DNA of 64,000 nucleotides from positions 1 through 64,000 of the forward strand of contig NZ_JACJSJ010000034.1 in assembly GCF_014698115.1 (NCBI RefSeq), read 5' to 3'. A model generated the notes under the pieces. That model searched no databases. It was not told where the DNA came from and was given only the letters and a program-made list of their open reading frames with translations. The position numbers and the translations under genes are program-made. The stretch comes from Nostoc sp. FACHB-973. Lineage in GTDB: Bacteria > Cyanobacteriota > Cyanobacteriia > Cyanobacteriales > Nostocaceae. Shown here piece by piece: positions 44,678 through 53,429 of this stretch; within the stretch, counting starts at the first letter, position 1, and every line of letters begins with the position of its first letter.

Positions 44678-45571
44678 ATGAAACTCTCCCAACTTCGAGC
44701 CATAGTTGCAGTAGCAGAACGTGGTAATTTTAGTGAAGCAGCTTTAGAATTGCAGCTTTCTCAGCCTGCAATTAGTCATGCGATCGCCACCTTAGAAGAA
44801 GAATTAGGCGTGCCTTTATTTGCTAGAGGTCGTCACGGTGCAGTGTTGACACCTGCTGGTGAGCGTATACTATATCATGCGCGTCAGGCAATGCAACATC
44901 TAGAGATGATGCAAAAGGAAGCAAATCTACATAAAGGTTTACATGGTGGTCATGTAAGAATTGCAGCTTTTCGCAGCGTAGCTACTCATTTATTACCAAA
45001 AGCGATCGCTCAGTTTCACGATCAATTTCCAGAAGTTGCTGTCACCATTATAGAGTGTGCTGCTTTCACCGATGTAGAACAATGTTTGCGTGACGGACGT
45101 GCTGAAATTGGTATTACTTGTCTACCAACTAGTGATGAGTTTGAGACTTGGGAAATTTTTCGGGATGAATATCTAGCTTTACTACCACCACAGACCAAAA
45201 TTAACAGCAAAGCAATTACTTGGGAAGACATAGCAGCCTATCCACCTGTTTTGCTTCCTTGTACACCCTGTGGACGCATTGTTCACAACCACCTTAAAAC
45301 TTTAGCAATTCCCATAACTACTGCTACCGACATTCAAGAAGATTCCACAGTTGTAAGTATGGTAAATCAAGGACTGAGAGCAGCTATTATGCCGCGTTTA
45401 GCAGCTGTACCCATTCCGCCAAAGGTACAAGTATACAGTTTACCTGTACCTATTGAAAGAGTAATTGCAACGGCAATTTTATCTAATGGCTTGCAAGTAC
45501 CTGCGGTGTTTACATTTTTAGAAATGTTGAGAAAATTTGATTTTAATAGTTTAGCTAAATCCACTTATTAA
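44678..45571 (+). CDS. LysR-family transcriptional regulator
   Basis: 297 residues from ATG 44678, where the conserved MKLSQLRAIVAVAERGNFSEAA begins; ATG 44603 in frame would add 25 odd residues. HTH from SEAALELQLSQPAISHAIATLEEELG, then the linker helix and a periplasmic-binding-type effector domain (VRIAAFRSVATHLLPKAI, EIGITCLPTSDEFETWEIF). It is divergent from the GST cluster, which is a usual LysR arrangement, so that operon may be its target. Confidence 0.9.
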   Translation: MKLSQLRAIVAVAERGNFSEAALELQLSQPAISHAIATLEEELGVPLFARGRHGAVLTPAGERILYHARQAMQHLEMMQKEANLHKGLHGGHVRIAAFRSVATHLLPKAIAQFHDQFPEVAVTIIECAAFTDVEQCLRDGRAEIGITCLPTSDEFETWEIFRDEYLALLPPQTKINSKAITWEDIAAYPPVLLPCTPCGRIVHNHLKTLAIPITTATDIQEDSTVVSMVNQGLRAAIMPRLAAVPIPPKVQVYSLPVPIERVIATAILSNGLQVPAVFTFLEMLRKFDFNSLAKSTY

Positions 45572-45582
45572 TATAGGAGTAA

Positions 45583-45646
45583 AGACGCGATAAATCGCCG
45601 TCTCTACAATATAAATCTTTTGTAGAGACGGCGATAAATCGCGTCT
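45583..45646. terminator. Palindrome between convergent LysR and hisS
   Basis: AGACGCGATAAATCGCCG at the left and its near complement at the right, around TCTCTACAA-TATAAATC-TTTTGTAGAGA. It is the same dispersed hairpin as at 29.28 kb. Its position between two convergent gene ends suggests a two-way terminator. Confidence 0.6.
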
Positions 45647-45664
45647 CTTGCCTTAACCAAAGTT

Positions 45665-47053
45665 TTACGTCAGCCTACGTTTAACTTCCGCTGCCAAATT
45701 TTCCAGTAACACTTCTACTTGTTCGCCTGATTTCAAATCTTTGAGGGAAGATTTTTGTGCTGCTGCTTCCTCAGAACCAATAATCACACAAAATTGAATT
45801 CCTTGTTTATCTGCTAACTGAAATTGTTTCCCCAAGGGACGTTTATCAAAGTTAGTTATCACATTAATTCCCGCTTGACGCAGTTGTTGAGAAACTTTTA
45901 AATAAGTCGGCATTAAATCATCTTGCATATTTACTACCATTACTTGGGCTGGTGTTTGAGCTAAGCTACTCAGAATACCTGCTTTGAGCAATCGACTAAT
46001 TAAGCGAGTCAAGCCAATAGAAATGCCAACACCAGGCATTTTTTCGCCCAAAAATACTCCGACTAATTCTTCATATCTGCCGCCAGAACAAATACTACCT
46101 AAGGCTTCATGTCCTAATAATGTTGTTTCGTAAACTGTACCAGTATAGTAATCAAGTCCACGAGCAATGGATAAGTCAATACAAAAACGATTTTCGGCAA
46201 CTCCCAGATTACGCACGCCTGCAATTACCGTTTCTAATTCGCTAACTCCCAAGGCCAATTGCTCGGTTTCTGGGAGATTGTTGGCGAGGTGCTTGAGTTT
46301 ATCTAATACTTCATCAACTGAACCATCTATTTTAATAAATTCAATTATTTTTTCAGCTTGCTCTACTGAAATTCCCTCTTTTTCTAAATCCTGTTTTACT
46401 TTATTTTGACCAATTTTTTCGAGGGTATCAACAATACTGATGCAGGATTTAATTTGGGTTTCGGCAATTCCCAGTGATTTAAAGAAGCCTGTAAGAACTT
46501 TGCGGTTATTGATGCGGATGAGAAAATCACCGATATTTATGGCTTCAAATATTTCAGTGATAATTGCAGGCATTTGAGCATCATAAAGCAAACTCAATTC
46601 CCGACGAGCAACTACATCAATATCGCATTGGCGGAACTGACGAAAACGCCCATCTTTTGCCCGTTCTCCGCGAAACACTACATCCATTTGGTAGCGGGCA
46701 AAGGGAAAGGTTAATTCATTGAGGTGACGAGCAATATAAGCTGCTAATGGCACTGTTTGGTCAAACTTTAAGGCTCTTGCTTCTGAACCAGTTTCGCCAG
46801 ATTTATCTTTTTCGGCTTGGCGATTTGGTGGCAAGATGGGATCAATTCCATAAATGATATTGTCGCCTTGGTTTCCTTTAGCTTGTAGGACTTCTAAACG
46901 TTCTACTGCTGGGGTTTCAATGGGCGTAAATCCATAGCTTTCATAAACTCTACGGATGATGTCTAATAAATATGATTCTAAGCGCTTTTCGCTAGGGAGA
47001 AATTCTGGGAAACCGCTAGGAGTAGAAAAGTTTATTTTGTCACCTTTTGCCAT
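45665..47053 (-). CDS. hisS: Histidyl-tRNA synthetase
   Basis: 462 residues from ATG 47053 (TTG 47059 also in frame). Class II synthetase: FSTPSGFPEFLPSEKRL, motif 2 VVFRGERAKDGRFRQFRQCDIDV, HisA/HisB region SIARGLDYYTGTVYE, motif 3 MPGVGISIGLTRLISRLL. The C-terminal anticodon-binding domain is VMVVNMQDDLMPTYLKVS. It charges tRNA-His. The 5' leader holds a 67-bp tandem duplication and a hairpin MITE. Confidence 0.96.
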   Translation of the reverse strand: MAKGDKINFSTPSGFPEFLPSEKRLESYLLDIIRRVYESYGFTPIETPAVERLEVLQAKGNQGDNIIYGIDPILPPNRQAEKDKSGETGSEARALKFDQTVPLAAYIARHLNELTFPFARYQMDVVFRGERAKDGRFRQFRQCDIDVVARRELSLLYDAQMPAIITEIFEAINIGDFLIRINNRKVLTGFFKSLGIAETQIKSCISIVDTLEKIGQNKVKQDLEKEGISVEQAEKIIEFIKIDGSVDEVLDKLKHLANNLPETEQLALGVSELETVIAGVRNLGVAENRFCIDLSIARGLDYYTGTVYETTLLGHEALGSICSGGRYEELVGVFLGEKMPGVGISIGLTRLISRLLKAGILSSLAQTPAQVMVVNMQDDLMPTYLKVSQQLRQAGINVITNFDKRPLGKQFQLADKQGIQFCVIIGSEEAAAQKSSLKDLKSGEQVEVLLENLAAEVKRRLT

Positions 47054-47187
47054 ATACAATTTTGGATTTTAGATTTTAGATTTTAGATTGGAATAACACA
47101 CCCTACGAAAGAATGTCGCTATACAATTTTGGATTTTAGATTTTAGATTTTGGATTGGAATAACACACCCTACGAAAGAATGTCGCT
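47054..47187. repeat. 67-bp tandem duplication in the hisS leader
   Basis: Two direct units (47054-47120 and 47121-47187), each ATACAATTTTGGATTTTAGA to GAATGTCGCT, differing at one base. The first unit abuts the hisS ATG. Confidence 0.85.
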
Positions 47188-47270
47188 TACTTAAGCTAAA
47201 AGTAGCTGCCCAGATCCCCGACTTCTTCAAGAAGTCGGGGATCTAAATCCAGGTTAAGTAAGCGACATTC
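47178..47270. repeat. 93-bp MITE with nested hairpin
   Basis: The ends GAATGTCGCTTACTTAA (47178-47194) and TTAAGTAAGCGACATTC (47254-47270) are a perfect inverted repeat. The core AGATCCCCGACTTCTT (47212-47227) pairs with 47229-47244. The first 10 bp overlap the second 67-bp unit. Confidence 0.8.
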
Positions 47271-47325
47271 CACTCTACGAAACTTCTAAATTCTGAGTTC
47301 TGAATTCTGAATTCTGAATTCTTCT

Positions 47326-47772
47326 TCATTTTAGCCGTTGTTCTTGAATGAGGGTGCGTTGAAATATTTGACCGTTTTTAAACCAATGCCAAGTACGGGC
47401 ACGATTGTTATTGTCTGGACTAATGTAAATCATTTCATATAAGCTCATTTCTGGGTTTGTTTTATAAGCAAACCACAAAATCACAATAGAGTCGTCGGCT
47501 TCCCAAGCTTTGCCGTCAATGCGATCGGTGTCAAACCAAAGTTTATTATCTTTATATATTCCGGGAAATTCGTATTCTTCTTTTTTACCATCAGCCCATT
47601 TGTAGCGGTTGATTTGGTAGTAGGGATGAGCGCCGTTTTCTGGGAATTGACAAGTTAAGTGAGATTCGTAACTGTCGAGGATTTTTCCGGCTGTATCAAC
47701 TAATGTATAAGTGCCCACCCAATCTCCTTCATGACGGGCAAGCACGGGCATTCCTTCTTTAATATTAGACAT
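47326..47772 (-). CDS. DUF3598-type lipocalin-like protein
   Basis: 148 residues. The opening RHEGDWVGTYTLVDTAGKILDSYES and CQFPENGAHPYYQINRYKW, then KEEYEFPGIYKD and DSIVILWFAYK, and MIYISPDNNNRARTWHWFKNG suggest the DUF3598 beta-barrel family of cyanobacteria. Function unknown; a small hydrophobic ligand or chromophore is possible. It lies 13 bp downstream of aroA, so the two are co-transcribed. Confidence 0.7.
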   Translation of the reverse strand: MSNIKEGMPVLARHEGDWVGTYTLVDTAGKILDSYESHLTCQFPENGAHPYYQINRYKWADGKKEEYEFPGIYKDNKLWFDTDRIDGKAWEADDSIVILWFAYKTNPEMSLYEMIYISPDNNNRARTWHWFKNGQIFQRTLIQEQRLK

Positions 47773-47785
47773 GACAATTCACCTT

Positions 47786-49066
47786 TTATTGTTCTAACAT
47801 TTTGAAAAATCGGGTAAAGTAATCAGGAAATGTCTTCGCTGTACAACCTGGGTCTTTGATTACAATTCCTGGAACTTTTAAGCCTGTGACAGCAAATGCC
47901 ATTGCCATGCGATGATCGTGATAGGTTTCAATTGCTGCTGGAGTAACAGGGCTAGGTTCAATCTTCAATCTATCGGCAAATTCTTCAACTTGAACGCCCA
48001 AGCGACGCAATTCGGTCACCACAGCGTGAATGCGGTCGGTTTCTTTATAGCGAATATGTTCGACATTACGGATGGTAACAGGTGAGGAGGCAAAGGGAGC
48101 GATCGCTCCTAAGGTTTGCACCAAATCTGAGATATCATTCATGTCAATATCGATACCCTGCAATTGCTCTGGGCCTGTGACTTCGGTGTAATCATCACCC
48201 TCACGAATTTGGCAACCCATTTGTTCTAAAACGTTGAGCCAAAGAATATCACCTTGACAAGATTGTTTGGTCAAATATTTAACCCGCACTCGTCCACCAG
48301 TAACGGCGGCGGCGGCAAAAAAGTAAGAAGCATTTGACGCATCAGGTTCTATTGTGTAATGTCGAGGCTGGTAACGCTGACCTGCTTTAATTTGGAATTG
48401 ATTTTCGCCGATTTGATTGACATCGACGCCAAAATCGGCCATCAACTTACAAGTCATTTTGACGTAAGATTGAGAAACCAATGTCCCCTCAACCTCAATA
48501 ATTGTGTCTTGTTGAGCATAAGGCGCAATCATTAATAACGCTGAAAGTTGCTGACTTGTTTGGTTAGCTTTCAAGCGAAAATGTCCCCCAGAAAACTGCC
48601 CACCGTAGATGGTGTAGGGCATAAAATCAGGGTTTCCCTGAAAGTTAACGGTTACTCCACTACTTTGCAGGACTTTTAGCAAGTCACCCATCGGTCGTTC
48701 TCGCATCCGGGGAACGCCATCTAGGCGATATTCGCCATTACCCAGTGCTACCAGCGCCGAAATAAACCTTGCTGCTGTACCTGCTAAGCCTACAAATAAA
48801 TCGGCCTGCTTCGCCGGAATTTCGCCTCCCTTTCCTGCTATTTGAATTTGAGCCAGGTCAGGATTTAGGGTAATAAGGATGCCTAATTGTTCTAAACATT
48901 TGGCAAAATAATTGCTGTCTTCACTAAATAAGGCATTTTCTAAAATAGAGTCACCTTGTGCCAAGGCTGCGACAAGTAATGCCCGATTAGTAATACTTTT
49001 AGAACCAGGAATCTCTACCGTGGCGTCTACTGGGCGATTCAGAGCAGGGATTTCAATGGTATCCAC
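47786..49066 (-). CDS. aroA: 3-phosphoshikimate 1-carboxyvinyltransferase (EPSP synthase)
   Basis: 426 residues from GTG 49066 with GAGG 8 bp upstream. Signature segments: PGSKSITNRALLVAALAQGDS, FVGLAGTAARFISALVAL (PEP site), LDGVPRMRERPMGDLLKVL, RIHAVVTELRRLGVQVEEF, YHDHRMAMAFAVTGL and DPGCTAKTFPDYF. Shikimate pathway step joining shikimate 3-phosphate and PEP; essential for aromatic amino acids. The NxxGTA segment reads LAGTAAR, a cyanobacterial/class-like variant, which bears on substrate binding but is not tested here. Confidence 0.95.
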   Translation of the reverse strand: MDTIEIPALNRPVDATVEIPGSKSITNRALLVAALAQGDSILENALFSEDSNYFAKCLEQLGILITLNPDLAQIQIAGKGGEIPAKQADLFVGLAGTAARFISALVALGNGEYRLDGVPRMRERPMGDLLKVLQSSGVTVNFQGNPDFMPYTIYGGQFSGGHFRLKANQTSQQLSALLMIAPYAQQDTIIEVEGTLVSQSYVKMTCKLMADFGVDVNQIGENQFQIKAGQRYQPRHYTIEPDASNASYFFAAAAVTGGRVRVKYLTKQSCQGDILWLNVLEQMGCQIREGDDYTEVTGPEQLQGIDIDMNDISDLVQTLGAIAPFASSPVTIRNVEHIRYKETDRIHAVVTELRRLGVQVEEFADRLKIEPSPVTPAAIETYHDHRMAMAFAVTGLKVPGIVIKDPGCTAKTFPDYFTRFFKMLEQ

Positions 49067-49118
49067 TTTAAACCTCAGTGTAGGTGGTCAGCTACGACTT
49101 AATTATGTTCGCATATTA

Positions 49119-49190
49119 TTGGGGATTGGGGACTGGGGATTGGGGATTGGGGATTGGGGATTGGGGATTGGGGATTGGGGATTGGGGAGG
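49119..49190. repeat. GGGGATT heptamer array
   Basis: Nine to ten tandem GGGGATT units, one reading GGGGACT. The same unit type as the in-frame array in the macroglobulin gene at 17.75 kb. Confidence 0.85.
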
Positions 49191-49260
49191 GTTATCGAAA
49201 AACGGCTTTAATCATCGCTGGCGCTGGCGTAAATTCTTTAGAAGATAAACACGCCCGTTC

Positions 49261-49319
49261 GTAGGGGCGCACAGCTGTGCGCCCCTACAGCGTATTGCAT
49301 CTAAACGAGAATCGCTATA
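49261..49319. repeat. MITE right half with GTAGGGGCGCACAG palindrome
   Basis: Perfect 28-bp palindrome (49261-49288) followed by GTATTGCAT and the end CGAGAATCGCTATA (49306-49319), as in the family at 1132 and 16219. The left end is not recognisable. Confidence 0.6.
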
Positions 49320-49402
49320 ATTATGGTTCTTCAGTACTTGCTAGCGTATTGTTAGCCACCACTGGCATAAACCTCAAAATCACGCATCAAATTGTATTTT
49401 GA

Positions 49403-49972
49403 CTACTTGACTTCCGTTAAAAGACTTGTTGCTCTATCTAACGTGTAACTTAATTCACGTGTCGTTCCTAACCAGTTAATAGCAGATAGACAAAAGACAA
49501 CAAGGCAAATCATCACTGAAAGGACTCCAGCTTTCCAATTGGTTACCCAGCCTTTGGTGATCCAGCACGTAAAACTTATTCCGAACAATGGAGTAATAAG
49601 CAATGAATTTCTGAATAATCTATTTAAATTTTGTATGTACTCAACTCTCTTAACTAAATTGTCTGAGCCATTTTGATATATCAAGATTAACTTTTTATCT
49701 TCTTTCCTATCGACACAATGATTTTCAAAGAAAAATTTTATAAAAACACTCCAAGTATCTGGAGACAAAAAACGATACAAACATGCTCCCAAAATATAAG
49801 ACAAAGGGAGTATAATAAATACTATTAGAGGAATAGATTTGTCAAGATTATTACCCTGAAACCAGGTAGATATATCATAAATATTGAAGAATGAAAGGAC
49901 AGTAAAAAAAATTGAAAGGAGCGCGATCAAGCCAGTTACTAAAAATTCAGAAAGCAGTAAGGTTGTACCCAT
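49403..49972 (-). CDS. Four-span membrane protein of unknown function
   Basis: 189 residues from ATG 49972. Hydrophobic spans at about 8-30, 46-66, 124-143 and 147-165, with a Lys/Arg-rich middle loop (CVDRKEDKKL) and a C-terminal amphipathic helix. AT-richer than its neighbours. No family recognised. It could be a recent acquisition; stands alone. Confidence 0.55.
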   Translation of the reverse strand: MGTTLLLSEFLVTGLIALLSIFFTVLSFFNIYDISTWFQGNNLDKSIPLIVFIILPLSYILGACLYRFLSPDTWSVFIKFFFENHCVDRKEDKKLILIYQNGSDNLVKRVEYIQNLNRLFRNSLLITPLFGISFTCWITKGWVTNWKAGVLSVMICLVVFCLSAINWLGTTRELSYTLDRATSLLTEVK

Positions 49973-50299
49973 ATCTTTATATCCAAAAACTTCCAGCTTG
50001 ATGGATAAAATAATATTTATATGGTTTTGTCATTTCTGTTCTGACAATTAAATTACTTTCTGATTAATCTCAACGAGTTCTTTACAATGCTTGATTTTGC
50101 AATTACTGCAAATTGACGCTTTTATGAAAAAAGTAAAGGTTCAAAACCGGACTTCGTCCCGCTGCGCTAACGCCCGCAAGTGGTGCGAATAAATTCTTGT
50201 ATCTCAAGGTAGGTAGAAACCCCACAAGAAAGTGGGTGGCTTAGTTTAATCCCCCTGCTCCCCCTGCTTCCCCTGCTCCCCCTGCTCCCCCTGCTCTCT
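49973..50299. other. Gene-free stretch with nonamer array
   Basis: Contains the CGGACTTCGTCCCGCTGCGCTAACG repeat (50150-50175), a CCCAC/GTGGG hairpin near 50218-50236, and a CCCCCTGCT array (50251-50298). No gene. Confidence 0.5.
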
Positions 50300-50506
50300 T
50301 CATTGTCCACGCCCTGGCTTGCAATCTGCAAAACTCAATGCCTCTGTGTCGAGAAAACTTGCGATCGCCATCTCAATAACTGCTTCGATTGGATATTCAA
50401 TTTCAGTAGCACGAGCAATTAGAGCAGCGCGAATTCGTTCAGGTAAGCATCCTAAAATAACTTCGGCATCATTGGGGGAAAGTTGCTCTTGGAGTTTGGC
50501 TTGCAT
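50300..50506 (-). CDS. Small conserved protein downstream of the GIY-YIG relic
   Basis: 68 residues from ATG 50506. AEVILGCLPERIRAALIAR and ATEIEYPIEAVIEMAIASF suggest a compact helical protein, and the ending LSFADCKPGRGQ looks conserved in Nostoc. Its start lies 7 bp after the stop of the GIY-YIG remnant, so it was its operon partner. Function unknown. Confidence 0.6.
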   Translation of the reverse strand: MQAKLQEQLSPNDAEVILGCLPERIRAALIARATEIEYPIEAVIEMAIASFLDTEALSFADCKPGRGQ

Positions 50507-50513
50507 CGCTTTA

Positions 50514-50739
50514 CTATCTTTCGGTTGGAATTTGGACGTTGTAAGGAGGTTCGGTGGCTCTTAGTTTTTCCGATGTAGAGCAATCCGTCAGTCTTGTGCC
50601 TGATTGCATAGATGCCAGGACGAGCCGGAATGGTCGCAAAATCACGGGTCAAGGGTTGGCATTGCTCAAAGGGAATAAAGGCGATCGCATCCAGAATTCT
50701 CCGAGCTTGAGCTTGAAGTTCAGAATCATTTGTTGGCAT
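50514..50739 (-). pseudogene. GIY-YIG nuclease gene with internal deletion
   Basis: The N-terminal part (from ATG 50739) reads MPTNDSELQAQARRILDA, then TIPARPGIYAIRHKTDGLLYIGKTKS, the GIY and YIG core strands. Directly after that, another frame reads ATEPPYNVQIPTER plus stop (50514), the usual end of these proteins. The middle, with the catalytic Arg and Glu helices, is missing. The join also shifts the frame. Confidence 0.75.
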
Positions 50740-50939
50740 GAAAATGAGAGGGGTGATTGCACAGAAATGATACTCTCACGAATTCAGTCATTTTCCAGCC
50801 CTTCCCAAAGTTGAGCCACCGGGATAGTTTGCCCAGTCATGGCTTCGCAAAGCAATAAGCATCATTCACCGTAGTATAGCGATGAAGTTGACTGGAGGCA
50901 GATAACTCTATCCACTGCATTTAATTTGTTATGCCGCGC

Positions 50940-51320
50940 TCATTCCTGCACTGGCGCTACTTCGCGTGATGCTAGGAAACCAAGGACAATTGCTACCAAG
51001 ATCAATGCTGGAATATCGCCGAACAGGTGTCCACGTTCCGCAGGATCAATCACTGCGTGTACCGCCATGATCAGCCCGTGGACAAAACTCGACCAAACGG
51101 TGAACCAGATTAAACTCAGATGCGCTTCTGGTTTTCGAGAAGCCCATAGTAAAAAGACACCGAGTGTCGCATAAACACCCACGATCATCTGTTCGTATTC
51201 ATATTGACCTGGTTGCCATGACCAGCCCGATGACCAGACCTTCATCAACGGATAGACCAGGAGAAAAGCAATTCCAACAACAACAAGGGCGATTCGCAAG
51301 TACCGATGCTGCTCATCCAT
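50940..51320 (-). CDS. DUF6632-type membrane protein
   Basis: 126 residues from ATG 51320. Four spans: YLRIALVVVGIAFLLVYPLM, MIVGVYATLGVFLLW, SLIWFTVWSSFVHGLIMAV and IPALILVAIVLGFL. The conserved segments are SGWSWQPGQYEYEQMIVGVYAT and HAVIDPAERGHLFGD. Matches DUF6632 as I recall. Function unknown. Confidence 0.65.
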   Translation of the reverse strand: MDEQHRYLRIALVVVGIAFLLVYPLMKVWSSGWSWQPGQYEYEQMIVGVYATLGVFLLWASRKPEAHLSLIWFTVWSSFVHGLIMAVHAVIDPAERGHLFGDIPALILVAIVLGFLASREVAPVQE

Positions 51321-51776
51321 TACTCCAACCTCACACTATTTTTCTAGGGTAGTTTCTACTAATGGAATGCCTATTTCTAATACTATTCTCACTAGTGACA
51401 CTTCAACTTAGGAGTGTTAGGAATCTTGATGTTCCTCTTGGTTTAAAGTTGATCCAACACTGAATCGTCTGCAAACCAATGGGCATCATTTACGGTAAAT
51501 GATACCTACTTATTGCTCGTTGCGCCGTCTGTGTAGAAGCCGCTTTTAAGTCTGCGGTGGATTTTGAGCGGGTGATGTGGCTTTAAAGGTCGTGGAGTAC
51601 ATTCATCAAGCAGGATTCGCATAGGCTGTTAGCATTTCTTTTATTGTAGAGACGCGATTCATCGCGTCTTCTTTAAATCCCACAATCATGGCAACCGATC
51701 CTTTTTAAATTTTGGATGCAAGAATCTTCAATTCCATTATCCAAAATCCAAAATCTAAAATCTAAAATTGTCTCGG
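51321..51776. other. Gene-free stretch (about 455 bp)
   Basis: Holds a near-palindrome ATCATTTAC-G-GTAAATGAT (51485-51503), the GACGCGATTCATCGCGTC repeat near 51652-51669, and CCAAAATCTAAAA heptamers near 51740-51765. No coding region recognised. Confidence 0.4.
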
Positions 51777-53198
51777 TCACTCCCCATTGCCAAACCACCA
51801 AGGGTCATTACTTGCGTTGGTTTTAATCAAAAAAGCTTTTTTTCGCATGAACCGTTTCAGCCCTGCTGCACCCATGCGTGACCCTCCCAGTCCGGAGAAT
51901 TTAAAGGCGTTTTTCTCTCCCTCGTGCATGATGGCGGTGAGTGCAGCATCGTTAATACTGATGGCGCCTGCATCTATATACTGGGCAACTTCTAAGGCTT
52001 CTGCTTCTGATTCGGCAAATACCGCAGCACTCAGTCCATAAATTGAGTCGTTTGCTAAAGATACTGCTTCCTCAACTTTGGCAAAAGCCATGACTGGCAT
52101 AATGGGACCGAAAGTTTCTTCGGTCATCACTTTCATGGAATGATTGACTTGAGTAAGCACTGTGGGACGACACCACCAACCGCCTCCTAAGTCTTCAACT
52201 ACACCGCCACAGTGAATTATTGCTCCTTTTTCCACTGCATCTACGAGATGGTCGCTAATAATTGCTGCTTGTCTTTCGGCAATGATAGGGCCAATTTCTC
52301 CACTTTCAACTGTGGGATAAGCTAACTTCAGCCGATGGGCTTTAGCTAATAGTAGATGGTAAAACTTTTCAAATATGGATTCGGCAACGTAAATTCGCTC
52401 AATTGATAAGCATGACTGTCCGGCGTTGACGACGGAACCCCACAATATGGCTGAGGTTGCTAATTCTAAGTCGGCTGATTCTAAAACGATCGCAGGATCT
52501 TTTCCCCCTAATTCCAAACAAGCTGGAATAAATTGTTTAGCAGCTGCTTGGGCGACTTTTCGTCCTGTTGCAACACTACCTGTAAAGCATACCAAATCTA
52601 CATTTTCAATTAAAGTCGCTCCAGTTTCCCCTGCTCCTTCAACAAAAGTTAATACGTCACGCAATTTGGGCACGGCGTTGAGTGCTGTAATCAGCGGTGC
52701 TAGGAAGCGGGGAGCAATTTCGCTGGGTTTGACAATGACAGCACAACCCGCCAACAATGCGGGAATGGTATCAATGGTAGAGAGTAATAGCGGGAAATTC
52801 CACGGGCTAATGATGCCAACTAAGGGATAAGGTACTGATGTTTGTTGCAAGGCGATAAAGGGAATTGCTGTGTTTTTTGCAGATTCTTGCAGCAATTCCG
52901 GTGCTAACTTACACCAACGGTCAATACTAGAAAAGAAAGAATCTATTTCTAATACTGAAGTTGATAATCTGCCTGTATCATTTACCAAAGCTTCCGTTAA
53001 GCGATCGCGTGCAGATAATATCGCTTCCTTCCACTGTTGTAAAGCTTCAATTCTTCCCTCTATGCCCAATTGTTGCCAATGAACCTGCGCCCGACGCGTG
53101 CGCTTACATTGCTGTACCAACAACCTGGGAGGCGGCGGGATAATTACGTAATCATATTTGCCAGTTCGGGGGTTGCGGACTTCTATTGGTTTTGTCAT
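51777..53198 (-). CDS. Aldehyde dehydrogenase
   Basis: 473 residues. NAD(P)-dependent ALDH fold: [53 protein letters not shown] (general-base Glu about 229) and catalytic Cys263 in VNAGQSCLS. Then [11 protein letters not shown] and the C-terminal [12 protein letters not shown]. It oxidises aldehydes to acids. A GTTGGGA heptamer array ends one base after its start codon on the upstream side, so no normal ribosome site is visible. The nitrilase-like gene lies about 230 bp upstream on the same strand. Confidence 0.93.
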   Translation of the reverse strand: MTKPIEVRNPRTGKYDYVIIPPPPRLLVQQCKRTRRAQVHWQQLGIEGRIEALQQWKEAILSARDRLTEALVNDTGRLSTSVLEIDSFFSSIDRWCKLAPELLQESAKNTAIPFIALQQTSVPYPLVGIISPWNFPLLLSTIDTIPALLAGCAVIVKPSEIAPRFLAPLITALNAVPKLRDVLTFVEGAGETGATLIENVDLVCFTGSVATGRKVAQAAAKQFIPACLELGGKDPAIVLESADLELATSAILWGSVVNAGQSCLSIERIYVAESIFEKFYHLLLAKAHRLKLAYPTVESGEIGPIIAERQAAIISDHLVDAVEKGAIIHCGGVVEDLGGGWWCRPTVLTQVNHSMKVMTEETFGPIMPVMAFAKVEEAVSLANDSIYGLSAAVFAESEAEALEVAQYIDAGAISINDAALTAIMHEGEKNAFKFSGLGGSRMGAAGLKRFMRKKAFLIKTNASNDPWWFGNGE

Positions 53199-53199
53199 G

Positions 53200-53415
53200 A
53201 GTTGGGAGTTGGGAGTTGGGAGTTGGGAGTTGGGAGTTGGGAGTTGGGAGTTAGGAGTTGGGAGTTAGGAGTTAGGAGTTAGGAGTTAGGAGTTAGGAGT
53301 TAAAACTTAGGAGTTAGGAGTAAAATTTTCTCCCCATCTCCCCATCTCCCTCATCTCCCCATCTCCCTCATCCCCCTCATCTCCCTCATCCCCCTCATCT
53401 CCCTCATCCCCCCAT
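53200..53415. repeat. Heptamer and octamer arrays (GTTGGGA, GTTAGGA, CCCTCAT)
   Basis: First (GTTGGGA) and (GTTAGGA) units about 13 times (53200-53300), then CTCATCC/CTCATCT units to about 53415. They fill the whole spacer between the aldehyde dehydrogenase start and the nitrilase-like stop. Confidence 0.85.
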
Positions 53416-53429
53416 GCCCCATGCCTAAT

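Larger units (their letters stand above)
49067..49402. other. Gene-free stretch with heptamer array and MITE fragment
   Basis: Holds the GGGGATT array (49119-49190) and a TATAGCG-type MITE fragment (49261-49319). No gene. Confidence 0.5.
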
